DNA from: Actinomadura kijaniata NBRC 14229
GTDB taxonomy: Bacteria > Actinomycetota > Actinomycetes > Streptosporangiales > Streptosporangiaceae
DNA: 52,404 nt
NCBI RefSeq assembly: GCF_001552175.1
Contig: NZ_BCQR01000079.1
Coordinates: 1-52,404, forward strand
Direction: 5' to 3'
Position numbers and translations under genes: made by a program
Notes under the pieces: generated by a model
Database searches by the model: none
Told to the model about the DNA's origin: nothing
The model's input: the letters and a program-made list of their open reading frames with translations, nothing else
Shown: positions 34,487 to 41,143 of the stretch, in pieces
Layout: each line of letters opens with the position of its first letter
How positions within the stretch are numbered: position 1 is the first letter of the stretch

Positions 34487-34647
34487 GAAGCTCTCCCTGG
34501 TCTCGTCGGTCGGCACGGGATGTGCCCTGCGTTCGCCCACCGCGCCTGGCGGCCGGGCGTCGGTGCACGGTGCGCAGCCTATTCCCGAAGCGTCGGGGTG
34601 GCCTAGTTCGTCCCGGTGAACGCACTGGTCACGATTCAGGATCGGCC

Positions 34648-35382
34648 TCAGAGGAGGCCCTGATCACTGACGATGCGCTGGGCCAGTGCGGTCAGTTTCA
34701 CATGGCGGGTCTGTGAGATACGGCGCATCTCCGCGAACGCCTGGTCGGCGTCGCAGCCCAGCGCGTGCATCAGGATGCCCTTGGCCTGGTCCACGACCGC
34801 ACGGGACTCCACCGCCTCCTGGAGCTGGACGGCGGTGCGGTGCACCTGACCGTACTGGAGAGAGTTGGACACCGCGGCGCTGCCCTGCGCCAGCAGCAGC
34901 GACGCCAGGGCCTGCTGGCCGGGCGCCAGGCACTTGGGCGTCACCCCGTACAGCGTCAGCGTCACCAGCACCGGGCGGTTGACGTGCGGGGTGGTGGAGA
35001 AGCACCGCACGCCGCGCCGCAGCATGTCGGGCATGGTCTCCGGCCAGCGCGTCTCGGCGAGGATGTCGTCGCTGGCGACCGGGCGGCGGCCGGTCACCAC
35101 ATCGAAGATCGGCCCGCTGCCGCGGGCCAGCTGCCGGTCGACGATGTCGGCCAGGTCGGGATGGCTGGCGGCCGAGGCGAGCGGCTCGGGGCGTTCGGCG
35201 GGGTCGTCGGTGCGCGGCAGCGCCCAGCGCACGGCGGAGGCGCCCGCGCAGCCCGGAACGGCCCGGGTCGCCAGCTCGGCGGTCCGGTGCAACGTTCCCA
35301 CGTCGGAGGACTCGCCGACCATTCCCAGTCGCGCGATCTCCACGGCGAGCTGGTCGGTCAGGACGGCGTCGGTGGTCGGCAC
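34648..35382 (-). CDS. GAF-ANTAR domain protein (RNA-binding antiterminator)
   Basis: A 244-residue regulator. The N-terminal part (about 10-165) is GAF-like. The C-terminal ANTAR domain (about 180-240) reads QLQEAVESRAVVDQAKGILM, then GCDADQAFAEMRRISQ and LTALAQRIV, with the aromatic/hydrophobic contacts usual for hairpin-RNA binding. ANTAR proteins suppress terminators formed by paired hexaloop hairpins. No receiver domain is present, so the GAF domain is the likely sensor. The GTG start at 35382 has a TAACGT box seven bases upstream and no ribosome-binding site, suggesting a leaderless mRNA. Confidence 0.9.
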   Translation of the reverse strand: MPTTDAVLTDQLAVEIARLGMVGESSDVGTLHRTAELATRAVPGCAGASAVRWALPRTDDPAERPEPLASAASHPDLADIVDRQLARGSGPIFDVVTGRRPVASDDILAETRWPETMPDMLRRGVRCFSTTPHVNRPVLVTLTLYGVTPKCLAPGQQALASLLLAQGSAAVSNSLQYGQVHRTAVQLQEAVESRAVVDQAKGILMHALGCDADQAFAEMRRISQTRHVKLTALAQRIVSDQGLL

Positions 35383-35389
35383 ACCATCG

Positions 35390-35395
35390 ACGTTA
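35390..35395 (-). promoter_or_regulatory. -10 box (TAACGT) for leaderless GAF-ANTAR mRNA
   Basis: On the minus strand TAACGT ends seven bases before the GTG at 35382. Confidence 0.45.
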
Positions 35396-35431
35396 GCCGG
35401 TGGAAGGGGTGCTGCGTACCGCCACCCCCGC

Positions 35432-35857
35432 TCACAGGCCCGGCGGGGCCTTGCTGATCTCCGGCAGCGGCCCCGGCCCGTCCAGCCCGGCCAGCATCAG
35501 GTCACCGGCCGTCACGATCCCGATCGGCCGGTGGCCCCCGTCCACCACCGGCAGCCGCCGCACCGCGTGCTCGCGCATCAGCCGCACGGCGGTGTCGGTG
35601 TCGTCGTCGGGCCCCAGCACGGCCAGCTCGGCGGTGCACACCTCGGCGAGCGAGGTGAACACGGTGTTGCGGCGCTCGGCGACCGCCCGCACCACGATGT
35701 CGCGGTCGGTGACCATGCCGCACAGCCGTTCGCCGTCGGTGACCAGGACGTCCCCTATCCCCTTGTCCCGCATGACCCGGGCGGCCTCGTAGAGCGTCGC
35801 GTGCAGGGGCAGGGCCTGGGGTTCAGAGGTCATGACGTCGCCGACTCTCCGTACCAT
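35432..35857 (-). CDS. CBS-domain pair protein
   Basis: A 141-residue protein made of two CBS motifs forming one Bateman module. CBS1 is about 5-60 (MTSEPQALPLHATLYEAARVM, DVLVTDGERLCGMVTDRDIV). CBS2 is about 70-125 (TAELAVLGPDDDTDTAVRLM, RLPVVDGGHRPIGIVTAGDL). Such modules bind adenine nucleotides (AMP, ATP, NADH, c-di-AMP) and often act as stand-alone energy sensors in actinomycetes. GGGAGCGG precedes the ATG at 35857. It is encoded upstream of the GAF-ANTAR gene on the same strand. Confidence 0.9.
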   Translation of the reverse strand: MVRRVGDVMTSEPQALPLHATLYEAARVMRDKGIGDVLVTDGERLCGMVTDRDIVVRAVAERRNTVFTSLAEVCTAELAVLGPDDDTDTAVRLMREHAVRRLPVVDGGHRPIGIVTAGDLMLAGLDGPGPLPEISKAPPGL

Positions 35858-35940
35858 GTCCGCTCCCGTTTGACCGTGCCCGAACGCGCTGGTTCCGCCC
35901 GTCTACCCGGCGTGCGGGCCCCTATTCAGCGATGGGCGGG

Positions 35941-36327
35941 TCAGAACGTGAAGACGGTGCCGGTGTAGGCCCGCAGGGCGCACTGGTTGGGGTACTCCCT
36001 CCGGAACATGACCGGCCTGCCGCGCCACGTCCCCTCGGCCTCGGCGACCACCGGCGCGTACTCCAGCGTGCAGACCGTGGGGAAGGGCTCCGCCCGCTCG
36101 AACCTCCCGCCCGAGCGGGCCAGCTCGGCACAGGCCCGGGCGGCGGCGGGGTGCCCGCCGCGCGGCGGCTCGCAGAACAGCACGACGCTGCGGGCGGCGG
36201 AGGTGTCGGATTCCGGGAAGGTCAGCGTGAGCCGGACCACGGTGGGGCCGGGGGCGGCGACGGCGGGGACGGCGGGGGCGAGCGCGAACGCGGCCCCGGC
36301 GAGAACGGAGGCGACCAGATGCGGCAT
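35941..36327 (-). CDS. Subtilisin inhibitor-like (SSI family) secreted protein
   Basis: A 128-residue secreted protease inhibitor. A signal peptide of about 24 residues ends AVPAVAA. Four cysteines (52, 66, 86, 116) have the SSI spacing for two disulfides. The blocks CEPPRGGHPAAARAC, EGTWRGRPVMF and the C-terminal TGTVFTF are family marks. Aligning CTLEY (86-90) with the SSI reactive loop CPMVY puts the P1-P1' bond at Leu88-Glu89. ATG 36327 is preferred over TTG 36336, with a TACGTT box seven bases upstream and no ribosome-binding site. The target protease is unknown. Confidence 0.88.
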   Translation of the reverse strand: MPHLVASVLAGAAFALAPAVPAVAAPGPTVVRLTLTFPESDTSAARSVVLFCEPPRGGHPAAARACAELARSGGRFERAEPFPTVCTLEYAPVVAEAEGTWRGRPVMFRREYPNQCALRAYTGTVFTF

Positions 36328-36334
36328 GCGACTC

Positions 36335-36340
36335 AACGTA
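36335..36340 (-). promoter_or_regulatory. -10 box (TACGTT) for leaderless SSI-family mRNA
   Basis: On the minus strand TACGTT ends seven bases before the ATG at 36327. Confidence 0.45.
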
Positions 36341-36419
36341 GCGAATCGACTACACCGTGTTCCAGCTTAACAAGACGGGCGATCCCGCGATCACGGGGCA
36401 ACCGCGGGACCGGTCTCAC

Positions 36420-36450
36420 GGCCGCCCGGAAGGAGCGGGACCGGGCGGCC
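36420..36450 (-). terminator. Hairpin downstream of the SigR-like gene
   Basis: A perfect 10-bp stem, GGCCGCCCGG/CCGGGCGGCC, with an 11-base loop begins five bases past the stop codon of the minus-strand sigma gene. No T-run follows. It may act as a terminator, which would mean the sigma gene is monocistronic. Confidence 0.5.
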
Positions 36451-36454
36451 GGGC

Positions 36455-37045
36455 TCAGGCGGCCAGCTCGTGGGCCATGCGAGGGCGGTGGTCGGCGAGG
36501 GCCTCGCGCAGCTGCTTGCGGCCCCGGTGCAGCCGGGACATCACCGTGCCGATGGGGGTGCCCATCATCTCGGCGATCTCCTTGTAGGCGTAGCCCTCGA
36601 CGTCGGCCAGGTAGACCGCGTCGCGGAAGTCCGCGGGCAGGGCGTTCAGCGCGGCCACGACCCGCTGGTCCGGGATGCGGTCCAGCGCCTCGGACTCGGC
36701 GGACCGGAACCCGGCCGAGTGCGCCTCGGCCTGCGCGATCTGCCACTCCTCCAGCTCCTCCGAGCCCGCGCGCTGCGGCTCGCGCTGCTTCTTGCGGTAG
36801 CCGTTGATGAAGTTGTTGGTCAGGATGCGGTGCAGCCAGGCCTTGAGGTTGGTGCCCTCCTGGAACTGGTGGAAGTTGGAGTACGCCTTGATCAGCGTCT
36901 CCTGCACCAGGTCCTCGGCGTCGGCGCTGTTGCGGGTCATCCGCACCGCGCTGGCGTACAGCGGGTCCACGAACGGCAGGACGTCGCGCTCGTAGCGGTC
37001 GTTCTCGGCGGCCGGTCGGGCCTTGGGCATGGTGACAGCGGTCAT
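36455..37045 (-). CDS. sigR: ECF sigma factor of the SigR/SigH (thiol-stress) group
   Basis: A 196-residue sigma factor. Region 2 is RMTRNSADAEDLVQETLIKAYSNFHQF, with the group-specific GTNLKAWLHRILTNNFINGYRKKQREPQR. Region 4 is VYLADVEGYAYKEIAEMMGTPIGTVMSRLHRGRKQLR. This matches Streptomyces SigR and mycobacterial SigH, which control disulfide-stress genes under the zinc anti-sigma RsrA/RshA. No rsrA follows: the next 109 bases are non-coding and the next gene is the SSI-family inhibitor. GGGGAG precedes the ATG at 37045. It could be an extra SigR paralogue regulated another way. Confidence 0.88.
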   Translation of the reverse strand: MTAVTMPKARPAAENDRYERDVLPFVDPLYASAVRMTRNSADAEDLVQETLIKAYSNFHQFQEGTNLKAWLHRILTNNFINGYRKKQREPQRAGSEELEEWQIAQAEAHSAGFRSAESEALDRIPDQRVVAALNALPADFRDAVYLADVEGYAYKEIAEMMGTPIGTVMSRLHRGRKQLREALADHRPRMAHELAA

Positions 37046-37401
37046 CGTCGTCGCTCCCCGTGGTCGTCGTGATCATCGCGCGCGTCGGGGCGCGCGCGGA
37101 CCGGGCGGACGTGCCGCCCCCCGTGCAGGGGTACGTTCCACCGTTCCCGACGGGTTCGGGGCCGTCGCATGACGCGGACGGACACGACTTCTCGTCGTGT
37201 TCCGCGTCGCGACCGGACATCCCGGGCCGGGGGGTTGTGCTCGGCCTCGCGTGGAGGGTGGGCCGAGGGTGAGCGCGGGACCGGCCGCCGCCAGGGCGAC
37301 CCCGGATGTCCGGGACGTCGCGGGCCAGGCTCGGTCGGGCGCTTCCACGCAGTGGTGGCGTTCCCGATAGGTAAGACGATTGGAACGCGCTAAAGGGTTG
37401 C

Positions 37402-37415
37402 GTGACGTCCGTCAC
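37402..37415. promoter_or_regulatory. CRP-like dyad upstream of the SigR-like gene
   Basis: GTGACGTCCGTCAC has perfect six-base arms. Read on the minus strand with flanks it is TGTGA-N6-TCACG, one base off the CRP consensus TGTGA-N6-TCACA. It lies about 360 bases before the sigma gene, far for direct control. Confidence 0.3.
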
Positions 37416-37641
37416 AACCCGGCGCGTCGATTTTGGATCACGGCATATCCCCAGGTAAAAGGCCGGATCGAGAAAACGACCTCGGCCCCGCACGCGAGCG
37501 CGTCCGGAGGCTGAGGCCGGGATCGAAGCCGAAGGCGAGATCCCGGCGGAAGATCGCGAAGCGATGCAGCGCTCGCCCGCTTTTCGGTCAGCCCCGGAGC
37601 CCCCAGGGCGGAGGGGATGGGCCGAAAGGCCATAAATACAG

Positions 37642-37678
37642 CCGAAGGCCCGGCCGGTGGAGGCGGCCGGGCCTTCGG
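37642..37678 (-). terminator. Terminator of the M14 carboxypeptidase gene
   Basis: A perfect 15-bp stem (CCGAAGGCCCGGCCG and its complement) encloses a seven-base loop. On the minus strand it is followed by CTGTATTTAT, a T-rich tail. It starts 13 bases after the stop codon at 37691. Confidence 0.85.
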
Positions 37679-37690
37679 GGTCGGGAACGA

Positions 37691-40600
37691 TCAGTCGAGC
37701 AGGTACCTGATCGATCTGGTCATCAGCGCGCGCTGGTCGGCGTGCGTCGCGGCCTGCTCGATGCCGAAGCCGAGCATGACCGAGTCGCGCGTGGCCACCG
37801 CCGCGGCCGTGCGGTACTGGGCCTGGGAGCGGACGAACTCCACCCCGTTGCCTGGGCTGCCGGTCGGCGCGCCCTGGATCTGCCAGGGACCGAGACCGGT
37901 CTCGAAGCCCTCGGCGTCCAGGGTGCCGCCGGTGGTGGTGACCCTGGTGTCGTCGATCGTCAGGCCCGAGCCGCCGGAGCCGGGGTCGCTGACGTAGGCG
38001 AACGACACCTCGACCTTCTTGCCCGCGTAGGCCGACAGGTCGAACGCGACCGGCGTCCAGCCGGTGGAGACCCCGGTGAACGAGTTCCACGCGCCGGTGG
38101 TGCCGGTGTTACGGCACGGGTTGCCCTGGGTCAGGTAGTGCAGCAGGAACGGGTGCGTCTGGGTGAAGTAGCCCGCCTCGCACTCGGCCGGCACGTTGGT
38201 GGAGGTGCGGCCGTTCTTGTCCGGCAGCGTCGTCCAGTCGTCGGCGCCGGCGGTGTGGGCCTCCAGCAGGACGTGGTCGAAGCCGCTCTCCGTGCTGTAG
38301 TTGATCTTCGCCTGGAGGGTCGGCGCCTGCGCCGCCGTCACGTTGGTCAGGTCGATCGTGCGGGTCAGCCTCCGGTACAGGTTGTCGCGGTGCGGCCCGG
38401 AGACGAACCAGCTGCCCTCGATCGGCTCGAACTGGCCCGCCGCGTCCTTGTAGGTGCCGGCCGACCAGCTCCTGAACTGCGGGAACCGGTCGGGCGGGAG
38501 CTGGTCGGACGTCACCAGCATGCCGCCCGCCTCGTTGATCTTGTTGGTGGCGGTCCCGGCCAGCGCCGCGTCGGTGCCGCTGTAGGGGCGCCCGCTCCCG
38601 TTGAACCGGGTCGGCGCGCCGACCGACTGCCGTTCGTAGGACCCCAGCCAGTACTGGAGGAAGTCGTCCGACAGCAGCTCGCAGTCGTCGCGGAAGCTGG
38701 CGGTGATCACACACGGCCGTTCGGGGTGCCCCTTGGCGCCGTAGTAGATGCCGCCGCCGTTGGCGAAGGCGAGCGGGCCGTTGTATCCGGTGGTCTCACC
38801 GGTGTAGAGCAGCTTGCCGCCCTCGTTCAGGTAGGACCGCACCGACAGGAGCAGGTCCTTGGCGCGGTCGGCGACCTGGGAGTCGGGGAAGTTGCCCGCG
38901 TAGGTGCGCACGGGGTCGTCGGCGGCGTCCTGGGTCAGCCGGTTGTCGCCCAGGTACCACACGACGCCCTTGAAGTGCTTGAGCACTCCGAGGTCGTGCG
39001 GGGCGCCGTCCTTGTCGATGTCCCAGACCGTGGCACGGTGCCCGGCTTCGCGGACCAGCTTGACGTACTGGTCGGCGTAGCGCGGGGCGTTGGTGCCGGG
39101 CGGATAGGTCGGGTTGATGCCCTTGTAGTCCTCGTCGGCGATGACCAGCACGTCGGCCTTGTTCGCGGACCGCACCGTGTAGGTGAAGTGCTCGCTGTCG
39201 ACGCGCTTGCCCTTCTTGAATCCGCTGAACCACGCCTCGACCCGGTCGCCGGGTCTCTGGCCGCGGACCTTGCCGCGGAACTCGGCGAAGTAGGTGTCGT
39301 TGTCCCTGCCGTAGCGCTCGCCGCCGCGCCACTCGCGGACGATGTCGCGCCGGACCTTCCCGCCGTTGACCCGGTAGTTGAGGTGCTTGGCGGCGAGGGA
39401 GCGACGGATCCAGGCGGCGACCTCCTGGGTCCCGCCCATCGAGACGCCGAACTTGTCGACCTTGAAGTCCGGCACGGACCGGCCGACCGGCGAGACCGGG
39501 TGGTCGGGCGTGTGCGCCGACTTGCCGACCGAGATCGCGTAGTTCAGGTTCTTGCCGAACTCGAAGTTGATCAGCTTCTCGTCGTCGGGGAAGCCGAAGA
39601 TGCTGCCCGGGTCGGTGGCGCAGCGCTCGGGCGTCCACTCGTCGTTGGGGTCGTACCCCGCGGCGGTCGCGCAGGTCGCCATCTCGGGCGTCTGCGCCAG
39701 CGCGTGGTGGTGGTTCTCGGCCTCGCCGTCGGTGTCGCCGTTGGTGGTGTAGAGCTGCGCCCCGAGCTGCGGGACGTAGCCGGGCACGGCGGGACGGTCG
39801 ATGTCACCGACGATCGCCTCGTGGACCAGGTCGTCGGGGCTGGGCGTGAGGGCCTGCCAGCCGACGCCGTACAGCAGCAGCTGGGCCGCCGAGTGCCAGT
39901 TGATGAGGTACTTCGGCTTGAGCCGCTTGTACAGGTTGATCTGCGCGCGGGTCTCCGGCTCGGAGGCCGGGCCGGGGCCGCGGTAGGTCTGGCTGGTGGG
40001 CTGGGGGCTGGAGCCCTCGTTGTCGTAGCCCCACTTGTAGGGGAAGTTGCGGTTGAGGTCGACGCCGTCGGCGGAGGTGATCTGGCCGTCGCCGTTGTTG
40101 TCGCGGACGTTCTTGCGCCACAGGCGGAAGCCGGGCTGGAACGTCAGGTCGTAGCCGTCGACGTTGACCACCGGCAGGAACCACAGGTCCGTGGTGTCCA
40201 CGATCTTCGTCAGGTCGGCGTTCCTGCCGTAGCCGTTGACGTAGTGGTGCAGCAGCCGGCGCACCATCTCCGGCGTGATCCACTCCCGGGCGTGCTGGGT
40301 GGCCTGGTAGACCACGGCGGGCCGCCGCCCGTCCTTCAGCTTGGACACGTCCTTGCTGACCCGGATCGCGGTGATCGGCTGGCCCTGCACGGAGGTGCCG
40401 ATCGTCACCGCCTGGGCGATGTTCGGGTGGTCGGCGGCGACCTTGAGGATCTCCTCGCGGATGTTGCCGGGCCCGCTGTAGGGGCGGAAGACCTTCGGCG
40501 CGGCCTTGGCCCGCACCTGGGACTCCTTCTGGGCGGTGAGCCGGAGGCCCTTCCCGGCCAGCTCCTTCGCCTGGGAACTGTTGAGGATCACCTGGACACG

Positions 40601-40849
40601 GGTGGTGCCCTTCTTGGATCCCTTGGTGGTCTTGAGATCTTCGTGGTCGATGCCGACGGACCGGAGCTGTTTGAGCTCCGCCGCGCCGAGGTCGCCGGAG
40701 TAGACCCGCGGGCCTGCCTCCGGTGCGGGGGTCGGTGGAGCGGCGTTCGCGGGGATCGCCTGCGACATTCCGATCAGGAGCGTCGCGGCGGCCAGCACGC
40801 TCGCCGCCCGGCGGCCGTGCTGCGGCCGTCGGAGGAACCTGCGTGTCAT
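37691..40849 (-). CDS. Secreted M14 zinc carboxypeptidase, multidomain (1052 aa)
   Basis: A large exported metallopeptidase. A signal peptide of about 36 residues (SVLAAATLLIGMSQ ... PANA) is followed by a pro-like region and the M14 domain at about 120-445. Zinc ligands are His186 and Glu189 (QHAREW) and His319 (INWHS). The substrate-binding Asn-Arg pair is in DLNRNFPY (about 264-271), and the catalytic Glu is Glu430 (NFEFGKN). The remaining 600 residues hold a region resembling a ThuA/glutamine-amidotransferase-like fold (ADVLVIADEDYKG, GGKLLYTGETTG) and a beta-rich end. Most M14 enzymes are 300-450 residues. GGAGG precedes the ATG. Confidence 0.9.
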   Translation of the reverse strand: MTRRFLRRPQHGRRAASVLAAATLLIGMSQAIPANAAPPTPAPEAGPRVYSGDLGAAELKQLRSVGIDHEDLKTTKGSKKGTTRVQVILNSSQAKELAGKGLRLTAQKESQVRAKAAPKVFRPYSGPGNIREEILKVAADHPNIAQAVTIGTSVQGQPITAIRVSKDVSKLKDGRRPAVVYQATQHAREWITPEMVRRLLHHYVNGYGRNADLTKIVDTTDLWFLPVVNVDGYDLTFQPGFRLWRKNVRDNNGDGQITSADGVDLNRNFPYKWGYDNEGSSPQPTSQTYRGPGPASEPETRAQINLYKRLKPKYLINWHSAAQLLLYGVGWQALTPSPDDLVHEAIVGDIDRPAVPGYVPQLGAQLYTTNGDTDGEAENHHHALAQTPEMATCATAAGYDPNDEWTPERCATDPGSIFGFPDDEKLINFEFGKNLNYAISVGKSAHTPDHPVSPVGRSVPDFKVDKFGVSMGGTQEVAAWIRRSLAAKHLNYRVNGGKVRRDIVREWRGGERYGRDNDTYFAEFRGKVRGQRPGDRVEAWFSGFKKGKRVDSEHFTYTVRSANKADVLVIADEDYKGINPTYPPGTNAPRYADQYVKLVREAGHRATVWDIDKDGAPHDLGVLKHFKGVVWYLGDNRLTQDAADDPVRTYAGNFPDSQVADRAKDLLLSVRSYLNEGGKLLYTGETTGYNGPLAFANGGGIYYGAKGHPERPCVITASFRDDCELLSDDFLQYWLGSYERQSVGAPTRFNGSGRPYSGTDAALAGTATNKINEAGGMLVTSDQLPPDRFPQFRSWSAGTYKDAAGQFEPIEGSWFVSGPHRDNLYRRLTRTIDLTNVTAAQAPTLQAKINYSTESGFDHVLLEAHTAGADDWTTLPDKNGRTSTNVPAECEAGYFTQTHPFLLHYLTQGNPCRNTGTTGAWNSFTGVSTGWTPVAFDLSAYAGKKVEVSFAYVSDPGSGGSGLTIDDTRVTTTGGTLDAEGFETGLGPWQIQGAPTGSPGNGVEFVRSQAQYRTAAAVATRDSVMLGFGIEQAATHADQRALMTRSIRYLLD

Positions 40850-40939
40850 CGCGCCTCCAGGGCGTGGATCACTACGGGGGCTGCGTGATCGTCTGCCTGG
40901 GGGTAAGAGGGTGTCAATGCGGCATTAGTGCCTCTTGCC

Positions 40940-40963
40940 GCTTGTGGACATAGTTGCGGGTAT
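40940..40963 (+). promoter_or_regulatory. Candidate SigB-type stress promoter (GCTT-N14-GGGTAT)
   Basis: GCTT at 40940-40943 and GGGTAT at 40958-40963 are 14 bases apart. This fits the Streptomyces SigB-group consensus GnnT-N14-16-GGGTAT as I know it. Transcription would run toward the phosphatase/kinase gene at 41144, with a leader of about 170 bases. Confidence 0.4.
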
Positions 40964-41143
40964 GTGTAACAAAAGTCGGCTCGACGGCGCTGGGCATGGG
41001 CGGTTCGCTCGGCGACGCCGGTCCGCTGCTGATTCAGGCCACTTCGTCAGACCGCCAGCGTTTTGGCCTCACGCGAGGTAACGTCCTCTTTACTGCGGGT
41101 TGTCGGGGGCATTACTTCGCAACCGCCCAGGGGAGGGGTCCGC

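Larger units (their letters stand above)
37046..37690. other. 645-base non-coding region upstream of the SigR-like gene
   Basis: No convincing reading frame is present. The part next to the sigma gene (to about 37370) is plain GC-rich sequence that should contain its promoter. From 37395 to 37640 there is a series of potential hairpins: 37395-37420, the 9-bp stem GCCGGGATC/GATCCCGGC at 37516-37547 with an inner GCC/GGC pair, and ATCGC-GAA-GCGAT just after it. A structured RNA is possible; I recognise no known class. The far end is the carboxypeptidase terminator. Confidence 0.5.

Noticed and set aside
34550..34600. SigR-type promoter (GGGAAT-N18-GTT) upstream of the PAS-GAF-PP2C gene
   Set aside because: The GGGAAT element is present on the minus strand, but the base triplet 18 further on is not GTT.
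37412..37633. 73-codon minus-strand frame in the gap before the sigma gene
   Set aside because: No ribosome-binding site, no domain, and it runs across predicted hairpins. A structured non-coding region explains it better.
37433..40888. Long open frame on the plus strand (about 1150 codons) opposite the carboxypeptidase
   Set aside because: It is the complement of the M14 gene, which has a signal peptide, catalytic residues, a ribosome-binding site and a terminator on the minus strand.
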